64,000 bases of DNA, from NCBI RefSeq assembly GCF_019168305.1, contig NZ_JAHTBI010000049.1, positions 33,257 through 97,256 of the forward strand, written 5' to 3'. Source of the DNA: Pseudomonas aegrilactucae (lineage in GTDB: Bacteria > Pseudomonadota > Gammaproteobacteria > Pseudomonadales > Pseudomonadaceae). Shown here in pieces: positions 1 through 12,683 of the stretch. How positions within the stretch are numbered: the first letter of the stretch is position 1; each line of letters starts with the position of its first letter. The notes beneath the pieces were generated by a model, which did not search any database, had not been told where the DNA came from, and saw only the letters and a list, made by a program, of their open reading frames with translations. The translations under genes were made by a program, and so were the position numbers.

Positions 1-686
1 GGCGCATGGCGGAAGTTGCCGATGCTCAAGAAGTGCTGGCGCTGTTCGAACCCCTTGAAGTCACCCGTGGGCGGCTCCAGCATCAGCGGGCACCAGTGCA
101 GCAGCGCGTCGGGCACGCCGAAGCCGTTGACCAGCAGGTCGATCTCGACATCCGAGATCATCAGGCTCAGGTCGCTGCGGTAGATCGACGCCAGTTCGCG
201 CTGGGCCAGGTCGGCACTGGCCATCTGACGATACAGGTCGGGCCCCGAGGTGGTGAACAGCGCGCGAAAGTCATTGCTGTCCAGGCCTTCGGCCAGGCGT
301 CGGCGCAGCAGTTGCTGGCGTGCGTCGCGCAGGCTTTGCAGGTCGGAGGTTTCGAGCACGCGCAGGGCGCCGGGGCAGTGCTTCTCCACGCGCCAGCCGA
401 ACTGCTCTTCCATCATGAAACGGTCGAACAGCACCACATCGGGCGCCAGTTGCGTGATGAAGTGGTCGAAGCTGCTGTTGTTCAGCGCGATGGCCTGTTC
501 GGTGATGCCCAGGCTTGCCAGGTCGGCCTTGTGCTCGCCAACGGCTGCCGGGCTGCTGAACGTGATGCGCCAGCCGCGCTCAAGGAAGCTTTCCAGCAAC
601 TGCATCATGTGCCCGCCGGCGGCCGAGGAGCGGGGTTCGGGCCAGACGTAGCCGATGACCAGGACGTGTAGGGCGGGTGCGTGCAT
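1..686 (-). CDS. Glycosyltransferase-like protein, N-terminal part
   Basis: Open reading frame running off the left edge, so only the first ~228 residues are present. Translation starts MHAPALHVLVIGYVWPEPRS and contains an AAGGHMMQLLESF stretch, typical of the N-terminal Rossmann lobe of GT-B glycosyltransferases that begin with a short beta strand followed by a Gly-rich loop. Later parts (MLEPPTGDFKGFEQRQHFL then SIGNFRHA) resemble the linker to the second lobe, where the donor nucleotide-sugar binds. The C-terminal half with catalytic motifs lies outside the window, so donor and acceptor cannot be given. It is transcribed away from the signalling genes. The family call rests on overall look rather than on a diagnostic motif. 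Confidence 0.55.
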   Translation of the reverse strand, partial: MHAPALHVLVIGYVWPEPRSSAAGGHMMQLLESFLERGWRITFSSPAAVGEHKADLASLGITEQAIALNNSSFDHFITQLAPDVVLFDRFMMEEQFGWRVEKHCPGALRVLETSDLQSLRDARQQLLRRRLAEGLDSNDFRALFTTSGPDLYRQMASADLAQRELASIYRSDLSLMISDVEIDLLVNGFGVPDALLHWCPLMLEPPTGDFKGFEQRQHFLSIGNFRHA

Positions 687-749
687 GGGTGCGGGGGCCT
701 TTGGGCGCAAAAGGGCGTATTAAACCAGAATCCTCTCTGCCTGTTCGGG

Positions 750-780
750 TGCCTTCGCCGCAAGGCCGGCGGCTACAGGA
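750..780. repeat. REP-like half element
   Basis: The stretch CTTCGCCGCAAGGCCGGCGG followed by CTACAGGA resembles one arm of the Pseudomonas REP (repetitive extragenic palindrome) family, which has a GCCGGC core and a TACAGG flank. It sits between the 3' end of the receiver gene at 773 and the glycosyltransferase start and overlaps the end of the former. Weak, single-arm example. Confidence 0.4.
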
Positions 781-1126
781 TCGCTTTGATCTTGTCGCGC
801 AACTGATCGATGCTGAACGGCTTGCCGATTGAATGCATGCCGTCAGGCACATCAAGGGTGTCGGCATAGCCACTGGCAAACAGGATCGGCAGCAACGGGC
901 GCAGTTCGCGGGCCTTGACGGCCAGCTCCGTTCCTTTCATGTCCGGCAAGCCAACATCGGTCATCATCAGGGCCAGGCGTTGCGTCGGCGTACCCAGCAC
1001 GTCGAGCGCTTCTTCGGCATCCTTGGCCTGTACCACGGTGTAACCCAGTTCTTCGAGCACATCCACCATCAGCATGCGCACAATGGCGTCGTCTTCGACG
1101 ACCAGAAGAGGGTCATGACTTGGCAT
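773..1126 (-). CDS. Stand-alone response regulator receiver
   Basis: A 117-residue protein consisting only of a CheY-like receiver domain. Visible hallmarks are the acidic pair E11-D12-D13, the phospho-acceptor D57 in MTDVGLPD, S85 in FASGYAD and the K102-P103 pair. No output domain is attached, so it must act by protein contact or as a phosphate sink/shuttle. It is divergent from the large hybrid kinase that starts at 1400, with about 270 bases between them, and probably belongs to the same signalling module. The SGYA form of the Ser/Thr region is common in single-domain regulators that partner with hybrid kinases. Its partner is inferred from position only. Confidence 0.85.
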   Translation of the reverse strand: MPSHDPLLVVEDDAIVRMLMVDVLEELGYTVVQAKDAEEALDVLGTPTQRLALMMTDVGLPDMKGTELAVKARELRPLLPILFASGYADTLDVPDGMHSIGKPFSIDQLRDKIKAIL

Positions 1127-1399
1127 GGCGTTAATCCTGTAAAAATGGGTGACACATTATCTGTAAGCAGCGCGCGGCTCGAAGTTCCCTGCACCGCAAA
1201 AAAACACGCCAGCCCAACAGCATAGCGGGCGTACGCATTCGAGGGAACGTTTGGTGCATCCCTGCCTCAAATACTGGCGCAATGCCGGCCAAGGCCTGCC
1301 GAGCAGGATAAACTCGGGGATGAACTGGCGGAAAACTGCAACAGTCACTCGAAAATCCGTCACACTCTTTCGTTCGTTTACTTGCTCGGGCCCTTTGAA

Positions 1400-4890
<3,491 letters not shown>

Positions 4891-4894
<4 letters not shown>

Positions 4895-5712
4895 GTATCG
4901 AGCGCAACACCGACATTGAGATCCGGCTGCTGATCGAGGCGATCTACCTCAAGTACAGCTATGATTTTCGCGATTATTCCGGCGCTTCGATCAAGCGCCG
5001 GGTGCTGCATGCCGTGCGCCAGTTCGATTGCGCCACGGTATCGGCGCTGCAGGAGCGGGTGCTGCACGACCCGAGCGTGTTCATGCAGCTGCTGCAGTAC
5101 CTGACCATTCCGGTCAGCGAGATGTTTCGCGATCCGGGGCATTTCCTGGCGTTGCGCCAGGAGGTGGTGCCGCATTTGCGCACCTGGCCGTCGATCAAGA
5201 TCTGGATCGCCGGCTGCAGCACCGGCGAAGAGGTCTACTCGATGGCGATCCTGCTACGCGAGGAAGGCCTGCTCGAGCGCACCATCATCTACGCCACCGA
5301 CATCAACCCAAGTTCGCTGGAAAAGGCCAAGCAGGGTATCTACTCGATGCAGAGCATGCGCGACTACACCGAGAACTATCAGAAGGCCGGTGGGCGCCGG
5401 GCGTTCAGCGACTACTACACCGCCGCCTATGGCAACGCGATCATCGACAGCAGCCTGCGCGAGAACGTGACCTTCGCCGACCACAGCCTGGCCACCGACA
5501 GCGTGTTCTCCGAGACCCAGCTGGTGTCGTGCCGCAACGTGCTCATCTATTTCAACAAGACCCTGCAGGACCGGGCCTTCGGGTTGTTTCACGAGTCGCT
5601 GTGCCATCGCGGCTTCCTGGTACTGGGCAGCAAGGAAACCCTGGACTTTTCCGCGTACGCCGATCGATTCGATGCATTGGTCAAGCCTGAACGGATCTAC
5701 CGCAAATCATGA
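4891..5712 (+). CDS. CheR-type protein-glutamate methyltransferase
   Basis: About 273 residues, SAM-dependent methyltransferase of the CheR family. It shows the N-terminal helical domain, FRDPGHF, the SAM-binding GCSTGEEVYSMA, ATDIN and the SCRNVLIYF motif. The start is taken as TTG at 4891, with GGAG at 4882-4885 and an overlap with the kinase stop; an ATG at 4867 in the same frame is the alternative. Classical CheR methylates chemoreceptor glutamates, but no chemoreceptor, CheA or CheW is encoded nearby. Its substrate may be a protein of this local phosphorelay. The next gene, cheB-like, begins inside its stop region (ATGA overlap). Confidence 0.88.
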
Positions 5713-6284
5713 GCGGCGTCGACGCGATTGTGCTCGGGGCCTCGGCGGGTGGAGTTTCGGCCCTGCTTGCAGTGTTTGCCGGCCTGCCGGCCGACTTTGC
5801 CATCCCGTTGCTGTGTGTGCTGCACTTGCCGGACGACCGGCACAGCCAGTTGGCCGAGGTGTTCAGCCGGCGCCTGCAGCGTCCGGTACAGGAAGCCCGG
5901 GACAAGGAAAGCATCGTGCAGGGGATGATCTACGTGGCCGGGCCGGGTTATCACCTGTCGGTAGAGCGCGACCGCAGCCTGTCATTGAGCCAGGAAGATC
6001 GTGTGCATTTTTCCCGGCCATCGATCGACTTTCTTTTCGAGTCGGCGGCCGACGTCTACGGCACGGGTCTGGCGGGCGTGCTGCTGACCGGTGCCAACGA
6101 GGACGGCGCGCGCGGTTTGGCGCAGATCAAGCAAGGCGGCGGCATCACCATCGTGCAAGACCCCCACGAAGCACAGGTTGCGGTCATGCCTGAAGCGGCG
6201 CTGGCGCTGCATCGCCCCGACCACATACTCCCTTTGAACGGCATCGGGCAATTGCTCGCCAAGCTGGAACCACGTGCATGCTAA
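5709..6284 (+). CDS. CheB-type methylesterase lacking a receiver
   Basis: 191 residues, only the catalytic CheB_methylest domain. The expected triad is visible: S12 in LGASAGGVS, H39 in VLHLPDDRH and the Asp of TGANEDGA. Full-length chemotaxis CheB proteins carry an N-terminal receiver that controls activity; this one has none, so it must be regulated in trans or be constitutive. Start ATG overlaps the cheR stop by four bases and its own stop overlaps the ATG of the next gene, giving a tightly coupled kinase-cheR-cheB-kinase operon. It would hydrolyse glutamyl methyl esters or deamidate glutamine on an unknown partner. Confidence 0.88.
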   Translation: MSGVDAIVLGASAGGVSALLAVFAGLPADFAIPLLCVLHLPDDRHSQLAEVFSRRLQRPVQEARDKESIVQGMIYVAGPGYHLSVERDRSLSLSQEDRVHFSRPSIDFLFESAADVYGTGLAGVLLTGANEDGARGLAQIKQGGGITIVQDPHEAQVAVMPEAALALHRPDHILPLNGIGQLLAKLEPRAC

Positions 6285-7504
6285 GCCATATCCAAGCAAA
6301 CCTGCTGATCGTTGACGACCTGCCAGAGAACCTGCTGGCACTGGAGGCGCTGATCAAGGCCCCGGACCGCAGCGTGTACAAGGCGCAGTCGGCCGACGAA
6401 GCCCTGTCATTGCTGCTTGAGCACGAGTTCGCCCTGGCCATCCTGGACGTGCAGATGCCCGGCATGAACGGTTTCGAGCTGGCCGAGATGATGCGCGGCA
6501 CCGAAAAGACCAAGAACATTCCCATCGTCTTCGTCAGCGCCGCAGGGCGCGAGATGAACTACGCGTTCAAGGGCTACGAGAGCGGCGCAGTGGACTTCCT
6601 GCACAAGCCGCTGGACACCCATGCGGTGAAGAGCAAGGTGGCAGTGTTCATCGACCTCTATCGCCAGCGCAAGGCCCTTGGTCAGCAACTCGACGCTCTG
6701 CAGCAGAGCCGTCAGGAACAGGAATTGCTGCTGGCGCAGTTGCAGGTCACGCGTGGGGAGCTGGAACATGCGGTACGCATGCGTGACGACTTCATGTCGA
6801 TCGTCTCGCACGAGGTGCGCACGCCGCTCAACGGGTTGATCCTGGAGACCCAGCTACGCAAGCTGCACCTGGCGCGCAACAATGCCGATGCCTTTACCCT
6901 GGACAAGATGCATGCCATGGTCGAGCGCGACGAGCGCCAGATCAACAGCCTGATCCGCCTGATCGAAGACATGCTCGACGTTTCGCGCATTCGCACCGGC
7001 AAGCTGTCGATTCGCCCCGCCTCCTTCGATTTGGGTCAACTGGTGGCCGGGCTGGTGGAGAACTTCGCCGCGCAGGCGGCGGCGGTCGACTCGAGCATCA
7101 GTCTGCAGGCGGGACCTGCGCTGGTCGGGTACTGGGACGAATTTCGCATCGAGCAGGTGATTGCCAACCTGCTGACCAATGCCCTGCGCTACGGCGCCAA
7201 GAGCCCGGTGCAGGTGCGCGTGTTCCAAGAGCAGGGCATGGCCTGTGTGCAGGTGCGCGACCAGGGCATCGGTATCAGTGCCGAGAACCAGCAGCGCATC
7301 TTCCAGCAGTTCGAGCGTGTCTCGTCCAGCCAGAGCAGCGCAGGCCTGGGCCTTGGCTTGTATATTTCCGAGCAGATCGTGCTGGCCCACGGCGGCAGCA
7401 TTGCCGTGCACAGTGCCGAAGGCGAAGGCGCAACGTTCGTCGTGCGCCTGCCGTTGGTGCGTCATGTCCAGGAAAGTGATGTGCAGCAGGCAACCTCTGC
7501 GTAA
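6278..7504 (+). CDS. Receiver-histidine kinase (soluble)
   Basis: 408 residues with the unusual order receiver first, kinase second, and no transmembrane segment. Receiver: D13-D14 and phospho-acceptor D57 in ILDVQMPGMNG. A coiled segment leads to the HisKA box IVSHEVRTPLNG with H178, then the HATPase N box (NLLTNALRYG), DQGIGIS and the G2 loop SSAGLGLGLYIS. Such proteins are typically placed downstream of a membrane hybrid kinase in a multistep relay: phosphorylation of the N-terminal receiver tunes the attached kinase. The likely upstream donor is the hybrid kinase at 1400 and the likely target the small receiver at 7560. Starts inside the cheB stop. Confidence 0.9.
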   Translation: MLSHIQANLLIVDDLPENLLALEALIKAPDRSVYKAQSADEALSLLLEHEFALAILDVQMPGMNGFELAEMMRGTEKTKNIPIVFVSAAGREMNYAFKGYESGAVDFLHKPLDTHAVKSKVAVFIDLYRQRKALGQQLDALQQSRQEQELLLAQLQVTRGELEHAVRMRDDFMSIVSHEVRTPLNGLILETQLRKLHLARNNADAFTLDKMHAMVERDERQINSLIRLIEDMLDVSRIRTGKLSIRPASFDLGQLVAGLVENFAAQAAAVDSSISLQAGPALVGYWDEFRIEQVIANLLTNALRYGAKSPVQVRVFQEQGMACVQVRDQGIGISAENQQRIFQQFERVSSSQSSAGLGLGLYISEQIVLAHGGSIAVHSAEGEGATFVVRLPLVRHVQESDVQQATSA

Positions 7505-7559
7505 GCCTGGGGTCGTAAGACGATCCTATTCCGAACAAATACGAGTTGAAGGCGTTGGC

Positions 7560-7937
7560 ATGAGTGAAGATGCGCAAGATGTAGTGCTGGTCGTCGAGGA
7601 CGACGAGAGCATTCGCATGATCCTTAGGGACTATCTTCAAGGCGAGGGCTACCACGTGCTGGTGGCCGAAGATGGCGAGCAGGCATTCAAGATACTGGCC
7701 AGCAAGCCGCACCTGGACCTTATCGTCACCGACTTTCGCTTGCCCGGCGGCATTTCCGGGGTGCAGATTGCCGAGCCTGCGGTCAAGCTGCGCCCTGACC
7801 TGAAGGTGATTTTCATCAGTGGCTACCCGGCGGAGATACTCGAGTCTGGCAGCCCGATTGCGCGCAAGGCGCCGATCCTGGCCAAGCCCTTCGACCTGTA
7901 CACGCTGGGTGAGCAGATACAGGAAATGTTGAAGTAG
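7560..7937 (+). CDS. Stand-alone response regulator receiver
   Basis: 125 residues, a single CheY-like receiver. Visible: D14-D15, phospho-acceptor D58 in VTDFRLPGG, S/T-region FISGYP and the KP pair in LAKPFDLYTL. It lies 55 bases downstream of the receiver-kinase and ends the forward signalling operon. Like the receiver at 773 it lacks any output domain. Together the two suggest a phosphorelay that ends in protein-protein control rather than direct DNA binding. The ATG at 7560 was chosen because the receiver fold begins a few residues after it; the longer upstream reading frame is only a shadow of the kinase gene. Confidence 0.85.
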   Translation: MSEDAQDVVLVVEDDESIRMILRDYLQGEGYHVLVAEDGEQAFKILASKPHLDLIVTDFRLPGGISGVQIAEPAVKLRPDLKVIFISGYPAEILESGSPIARKAPILAKPFDLYTLGEQIQEMLK

Positions 7938-7943
7938 CGCGCT

Positions 7944-8543
7944 TCAGGCCACTGCGTTCAGCGCGCCCACATGCAGGGTCCGCTCGATGGCGCCCAGCAG
8001 CATGTTTTCCATCATTGCCAGGCGCTGCGGCTGCGCCAGCGGCGACGCCTGCAGCCATCCCGGCAGGCTGTTGAGCAGCGTAGCGATCACGTGGGCTGCC
8101 GCTTCGCGGCTGGCCGACGGCAGCGCCGCCTGCGGTGCAATCAATTGCAGCAGGCGGGTTTCATAGTGCTGGCGCAGGTCGGCGATGTGGGCCTGCTGCG
8201 CCTCGCTCAGGCAGCACAGGTCGCGCTCGGCCAGGCGAAATTGCAAGGGGCGCTCGGCATGCAGCGCCCAGTGCGCCTGGATCACCCGTGACAGCGTGTT
8301 GGCCTGGGCACTCGTGCGTGCAGGGGGGGGCAGGCTCGCCAGCAGTTCCTCGAACAGCTCCTCGATCAAATCGAACAGCAGGTGCTGCTTGCTCGGGAAG
8401 TGGTGATACAGCGACCCTGCCGTCAACCCCAGGTGGCTGGCCAGCTCGCGCATGCTGACCTGGCCGAACCCCTTGACCGCAAAGAGCTCCAGTGCCTTGT
8501 CCCGGCGTTCCTCGAAGTTGGCGCAAGTCACTGGCATGTTCAA
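7944..8543 (-). CDS. TetR-family transcriptional regulator
   Basis: 199 residues. The N-terminal helix-turn-helix is clear: RDKALELFAVKGFGQVSMRE followed by LASHLGLTAGSLYHHFPSK. The C-terminal ligand domain is not diagnostic. It is the last gene of a minus-strand operon with the ketothiolase and the 3-hydroxyacyl-CoA dehydrogenase (3-base gap), so it probably senses an acyl-CoA or fatty-acid-type ligand and represses this operon. It ends tail-to-tail 6 bases from the receiver at 7560-7937. A tract of eight G/C bases at 8322-8329 encodes three consecutive prolines, and the frame is intact across it. Confidence 0.88.
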   Translation of the reverse strand: MNMPVTCANFEERRDKALELFAVKGFGQVSMRELASHLGLTAGSLYHHFPSKQHLLFDLIEELFEELLASLPPPARTSAQANTLSRVIQAHWALHAERPLQFRLAERDLCCLSEAQQAHIADLRQHYETRLLQLIAPQAALPSASREAAAHVIATLLNSLPGWLQASPLAQPQRLAMMENMLLGAIERTLHVGALNAVA

Positions 8544-8546
8544 GCC

Positions 8547-9395
8547 TCAGTAGGTGAAGAAACCACGGCCGCTCTTGCGTCCCAGGTAGCCGGCAGCAAC
8601 CATTTCCTTGAGCAGCGCGGCAGGGCGGTACTTGCTGTCGTTGAAGCCGTCGTGGAACGACTCGATGATCGCCAGCAGGGTGTCCAGGCCAATCAGGTCG
8701 GCCAGGGCCAGCGGGCCGATCGGCTGGTTGCAGCCCAGGCGCATGCCGGTGTCGATGTCTTCGGCGCTGGCCAGGCCTTCCTGCAGCACCATGATCGCTT
8801 CGTTGATCATCGGTACCAGGATGCGGTTGACCACGAAGCCTGGGCGGTTGCCGGCGCTGATGGCGGTCTTGCCGACCCGTTCGGTCAGGGCCTGGGCCGC
8901 GGCATGGGTGGCGTCGCTGGTCTGCAGGCCACGGATGATCTCGACCAGCGCCATCATCGGTACCGGGTTGAAGAAATGCACGCCGATGAAGCGTTCGGGC
9001 TGGCTGACCGAGGCGCCGAGCTGGGTGATCGACAGCGACGAGGTATTGGTGGCGATCACGCAGGCATCACTGACGCTGGCGGCGACCTGTTGCAGGATCT
9101 TGACCTTCAGGTCGAGGTTTTCGGTGGCGGCCTCGATCACCAGTTGCGCGCCCTTGAGGCGCGTATAGTCGGTGCTGGTGGTGATGCGCGTGAGCGCCGC
9201 TTCGGCCTGTGCGGCCTGCAGGGTCTGCTTGCCGACCTGGCGCTCGAGGTTCTTGCGCAGGGTCGCCAGGCCACGCTCAAGTGCGGCCTCGGACACGTCG
9301 ATCAGGGTAACCTGGTAGCCCGCCACTGCGCACACCTGGGCAATCCCGTTGCCCATGGTGCCGGCGCCGATGACGGCGATGTTTTCGATAGTCAC
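8547..9395 (-). CDS. 3-hydroxybutyryl-CoA (3-hydroxyacyl-CoA) dehydrogenase
   Basis: 282 residues, full length for the HBD/PaaH family. NAD-binding GAGTMGNGIAQV lies near the N terminus. The catalytic His region is VHFFNPVPMM, and the C-terminal domain contains RPGFVVNRILVPMINEA and the terminal GRKSGRGFFTY. It interconverts (S)-3-hydroxyacyl-CoA and 3-oxoacyl-CoA with NAD. It is encoded 15 bases after the thiolase, so the pair can run the last two steps of beta-oxidation of short acyl chains, or the reverse toward 3-hydroxybutyryl-CoA. There is no enoyl-CoA hydratase or CoA ligase beside it. Confidence 0.92.
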   Translation of the reverse strand: MTIENIAVIGAGTMGNGIAQVCAVAGYQVTLIDVSEAALERGLATLRKNLERQVGKQTLQAAQAEAALTRITTSTDYTRLKGAQLVIEAATENLDLKVKILQQVAASVSDACVIATNTSSLSITQLGASVSQPERFIGVHFFNPVPMMALVEIIRGLQTSDATHAAAQALTERVGKTAISAGNRPGFVVNRILVPMINEAIMVLQEGLASAEDIDTGMRLGCNQPIGPLALADLIGLDTLLAIIESFHDGFNDSKYRPAALLKEMVAAGYLGRKSGRGFFTY

Positions 9396-9410
9396 TGGGT
9401 AGGCTCCCGC

Positions 9411-10595
9411 TCAAACGCGTTCGAAGACGACGGCGATCCCCTGACCGCCGCCAATGCACATGGTGGCCAGCGCATAGCGGCCCTGGATACGCTGCAATTC
9501 ATGAATGGCCTTGGTGGCGATGATCGCTCCGGTGGCACCCACTGGGTGCCCGAGGGAAATGCCCGAGCCGTTCGGGTTGACCTTTTCGGGGTCAAAGCCC
9601 AGTTCTTGTGAAACGGCGCAGGCCTGGGCAGCGAAGGCCTCGTTGGACTCGATCACGTCCAGGTCGGCAACGCTCAGGCCGGCCTTTTCCAGCACCTTGC
9701 GGGTGGCTGGTACCGGGCCCAGGCCCATCAGCTCGGGTTCCACGCCGGCATGCGCGTAGGCCACCAGGCGCGCCAGTGGGCGCAGGCCCAGGCGCTTGAC
9801 CAGGTCGCCGGTCGCCAGCACCAGGGCGCCGGCACCGTCGTTCAGGCCGCTGGCATTGCCGGCGGTGACGGTACCGTCTTTCTTGAAGGCGGCTTTCATG
9901 CCGGCCAGTTGTTCGGCGCTGACGTCGCCGCGCACGTGTTCGTCCACCGCGAAGCGTACCGGGCCTTTGCGGCCGGGAATCTCGATCGGCACGATCTGGC
10001 TGTCGAAGCGGCCTTCGGCGATGGCGCGGGCGGCGCGCTGCTGGCTGGTCAGGGCCACGGCGTCCTGCATCTGGCGCGTGATGCCGTTGCGTTCGGCAAC
10101 GTTCTCGGCGGTGATGCCCATGTGAAAGCCGGCGAACGGGTCTTGCAGAATGCCGAGCATGTAGTCGACCCCGTGCAGGTCACCCATTCGCGCACCCCAG
10201 CGGGCCTGGGGCAGCAGGTAGGGACCGCGGCTCATGGATTCGGCGCCGGCGGCGAGCACGGCTTCAGCGTCGCCCAGCAGCAGGCTTTGCGCGGCCGAGA
10301 CGATGGCTTGCAGGCCCGAACCGCACAGGCGGTTGACGTTGAAGGCCGGGGTTTCCCTGGGGATGCCGGCATTCATCGCAGCGACACGGCCCAGGTAGGC
10401 GTCACGCGGTTCGGTGGGGATCACGTTGCCCATCACCACGTGGCCTATCTGCTCGGGGGCGATACCGGAGCGCTCGATGGCGGCGCGGGTCACCTGGGTG
10501 GCGAGGTCGGCCAGGGGCAGGTCCTTGAGGGCACCGCCGAAGGTGCCGATGGCCGAACGAACGGCGCTGACTACATAGATCTCTTGGGTGTTCAT
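9411..10595 (-). CDS. Beta-ketothiolase / acetyl-CoA C-acetyltransferase
   Basis: 394 residues, a normal length for thiolase II. The acyl-accepting cysteine is C91 in [13 protein letters not shown]. The His of [18 protein letters not shown] and the C-terminal Cys of [14 protein letters not shown] complete the active site. It catalyses the condensation of two acetyl-CoA, or thiolysis of 3-oxoacyl-CoA. It is the first gene of the operon with 3-hydroxybutyryl-CoA dehydrogenase and the TetR regulator, and is divergent from an AraC-type regulator 180 bases away. Substrate chain length cannot be read from the sequence, so a specific symbol is not assigned. Confidence 0.92.
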   Translation of the reverse strand: MNTQEIYVVSAVRSAIGTFGGALKDLPLADLATQVTRAAIERSGIAPEQIGHVVMGNVIPTEPRDAYLGRVAAMNAGIPRETPAFNVNRLCGSGLQAIVSAAQSLLLGDAEAVLAAGAESMSRGPYLLPQARWGARMGDLHGVDYMLGILQDPFAGFHMGITAENVAERNGITRQMQDAVALTSQQRAARAIAEGRFDSQIVPIEIPGRKGPVRFAVDEHVRGDVSAEQLAGMKAAFKKDGTVTAGNASGLNDGAGALVLATGDLVKRLGLRPLARLVAYAHAGVEPELMGLGPVPATRKVLEKAGLSVADLDVIESNEAFAAQACAVSQELGFDPEKVNPNGSGISLGHPVGATGAIIATKAIHELQRIQGRYALATMCIGGGQGIAVVFERV

Positions 10596-10774
10596 GTGCG
10601 ACTCCAGTGTGCGAAAGCGTGGCGGGGCGTTGTGCGGCTCTGCCAGAATGGCGCCCAGGCCACGCTCGGGATGGGTTCGAGTCTAGGCAAAGGGCGCGCC
10701 TTGGCCTATGCCCTAACTGCCCAGCGGCACTGGCACTTTTTGCCATATTTCTACGCTTCATAGCGGAATCAGTC

Positions 10775-11797
10775 ATGCGGGAAAACGATTCGGTCGCGGT
10801 CTACTTCGTCCACACCATGTTGCATGCCCTGCGCGATCAGCCGGCGCGGGCTGCGGCGTTGCTGGTGCAGGCGGGGATCGACCCGGGGGTGATGCAGGTG
10901 GCGGGCGCGCGGGTGCCGGCCAAGGCCTTTGCGCGGCTGTGGCTGTTGCTCATCGAGGCGCTGGACGACGAATTTTTCAACCTTGACGGGCATGGCATGC
11001 CACCGGGCAGTTTTGCCTTGATCTGCCGTGGCCTGATCCAGGAGCCGACGCTGGAGAAGGCGCTGCGCCAGTGCCTGAACAACTTCGGGCTGTTCCTGCG
11101 CGAAGTGCGTGGGCGGTTGACGGTGCGCGGGCAGCGCGCGGTGATCAGCCTGGAGTCGCGCATCGAGGATGCGCAGACGCGGGTGTACGCCGAAGAGACC
11201 TTCCTGGTGCTGGTGGTCAGCCTGTTGTGCTGGCTGGGCGGGCGACGCATTGCGATCGACCGGACCGAGCTGCGTGATACGCGCGCGGCGCTGGACGACG
11301 ATGTGCTGCTGTGGGGGCCGAACCTGCACTTGGGGAGTGGGCGCACCGAAGTCGAGTTTGCGGCCGACTTTCTGCGTTTGCCGGTGGTGCAGGACCTGGG
11401 CGCGTTGAAGACGTTCTTGCGCAGTGCGCCGCAATGGCTGGTGGTGCGCTATCGCAACCAGAACGGCCTGGCGGCGCGGGTGTACCGCGAGTTGCGTGCT
11501 CGCCAGTACGGGCAGTGGCCGACCTTGCCGGCGATGGCGGCGGGCGAGGGCCTGAGCGCGAGCAGTTTTCGCCGGCAGTTGGAGCGTGAGGGGTGTTCGT
11601 TCCAGCAGATCAAGGACGAGGTACGTCGTGCGTTGGCGTTCGAGCGCTTGCGTGGCAGCGTGTTGAGCGTGGCGCAGATAGCCGAGCAGACGGGTTTCCA
11701 GGAGCCCAGTGCATTTCACCGGGCGTTCAAGAAGTGGACGGGTGAGAGCCCGGGGAGTTACCGGGCGCGGTTGCATCATGGCGTCAGATCGCCGTAG
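10775..11797 (+). CDS. AraC-family transcriptional regulator
   Basis: 340 residues from the ATG at 10775. The N-terminal ~200 residues fit the arabinose-binding-like domain of the OruR/ArgR-type AraC proteins. The C-terminal two-helix-turn-helix region contains GEGLSASSFRRQLEREGCSF, then VLSVAQIAEQTGFQEPSAFH and RAFKKWTGESPGSYR, matching HTH_18. It is divergent from the beta-ketothiolase operon and is a candidate activator of it. Its 3' end overlaps the 3' end of the converging LysR gene by 14 bases, leaving no space for a terminator between them. Confidence 0.88.
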   Translation: MRENDSVAVYFVHTMLHALRDQPARAAALLVQAGIDPGVMQVAGARVPAKAFARLWLLLIEALDDEFFNLDGHGMPPGSFALICRGLIQEPTLEKALRQCLNNFGLFLREVRGRLTVRGQRAVISLESRIEDAQTRVYAEETFLVLVVSLLCWLGGRRIAIDRTELRDTRAALDDDVLLWGPNLHLGSGRTEVEFAADFLRLPVVQDLGALKTFLRSAPQWLVVRYRNQNGLAARVYRELRARQYGQWPTLPAMAAGEGLSASSFRRQLEREGCSFQQIKDEVRRALAFERLRGSVLSVAQIAEQTGFQEPSAFHRAFKKWTGESPGSYRARLHHGVRSP

Positions 11798-12641
11798 CAC
11801 CTCGCTGTTCACACAACCCCTGCAGCAGATCACGCAACGCCAATCCATCCTCATCCAATGCAGGCCGTGCATACAGCGCCAATTCCAACCCCGCCACCGG
11901 AGCAAAGCCTTCGCCCACATCCAGCACCCGATGCCCGGTTCCCACGCTGCGGCTGGGGATCAGGCTGACCCCAAGCCCCGCGCTCACCGCCGCACTAAGG
12001 CTTGTAAGGCTGGTAGTCGAGTAGCTGATGCGCCAGCTGCGCCCGACGGCCTCCAGCGCATTGATCATTTCCTGCCGATACAGCGCCCCCACCGGGAACA
12101 CCACCAGCGGCACCGGCTCCACCACCTGCGCCAGCGCAGCGCTGCACACCCATGACAGCGGCTCGCTCCAGCGCGCATGGCAGTCGCGCTCCGCGCCCCA
12201 TTGCTTGACCAGCAGCAGGTCAAGCTCGCCATTGCGGTACAGGCGCAGCAACGGGTTGCTCAGCCCGCTTTCGACCTCCAGGCGCAGCCGCGGGCGCTGC
12301 CCGATAAACTGGCTCAGCGGCTCGGTCAGCACTTCGCCGGCCAGGTCTTCCGGCACGCCCAGGCGCAACGCCCGCTCCGGTTGCACGGGGCTCAAGGCCT
12401 GGCGCGCTTCCTCATCCAGGCGCAGCAGGCGCCGGGCAAAACCCAGCAGGCGCTCGCCGTCTTCAGTCGGCCAGATCTGGCGCTGGCTGCGGTCCAGCAA
12501 GCGCACGCCCAAGCCTTGCTCCAGGCGAATGATCTGCTGGCTGATGGTGGATTGGGTCAGGTGCAGGCGCTCAGCCGCACGGGTGAAGTTGCCGGTTTCG
12601 ACCACGTTGACAAAGCTGCGCAACAACACGGGATCTAGCAT
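11784..12641 (-). CDS. LysR-family transcriptional regulator
   Basis: 285 residues from the ATG at 12641. The winged helix is FVNVVETGNFTRAAERLHLT followed by QSTISQQIIRLEQGLGVRLL, a textbook LysR DNA-binding domain. The effector domain follows (LRLGVPEDLAGEVL). Two upstream in-frame ATGs exist (12659 and 12671), but they lie in or next to a 24-bp palindrome at 12660-12683 that looks like the operator, so the shorter start is preferred. It is divergent from the deaminase-MFS-TetR operon that begins at 12750 and is the natural candidate to control it and itself. Ligand unknown. Confidence 0.88.
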   Translation of the reverse strand: MLDPVLLRSFVNVVETGNFTRAAERLHLTQSTISQQIIRLEQGLGVRLLDRSQRQIWPTEDGERLLGFARRLLRLDEEARQALSPVQPERALRLGVPEDLAGEVLTEPLSQFIGQRPRLRLEVESGLSNPLLRLYRNGELDLLLVKQWGAERDCHARWSEPLSWVCSAALAQVVEPVPLVVFPVGALYRQEMINALEAVGRSWRISYSTTSLTSLSAAVSAGLGVSLIPSRSVGTGHRVLDVGEGFAPVAGLELALYARPALDEDGLALRDLLQGLCEQRGATAI

Positions 12642-12659
12642 TCGATTACCCACTGGCAT

Positions 12660-12683
12660 GCATGAAATCAATTAATTTCATGC
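12660..12683. promoter_or_regulatory. Near-perfect 24-bp palindrome, candidate LysR operator
   Basis: Arms GCATGAAAT (12660-12668) and ATTTCATGC (12675-12683) are exact reverse complements; between them is C-AATT-A, so only one symmetric pair is broken. It contains a T-N11-A type core. It lies 19 bases upstream of the chosen LysR start and 67 bases upstream of the divergent deaminase gene, the usual place for a LysR autoregulatory site. Confidence 0.6.

Noticed and set aside
8322..8329. Run of eight G bases within the TetR gene, possible phase-variable tract
   Set aside because: The frame is intact and the run encodes ordinary prolines; one short run in a high-GC genome is not evidence of phase variation.
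11784..11797. Tail-to-tail overlap of the AraC and LysR genes as a sign of gene truncation
   Set aside because: Both proteins have complete C-terminal domains and normal lengths, so the 14-base overlap is just compact packing.
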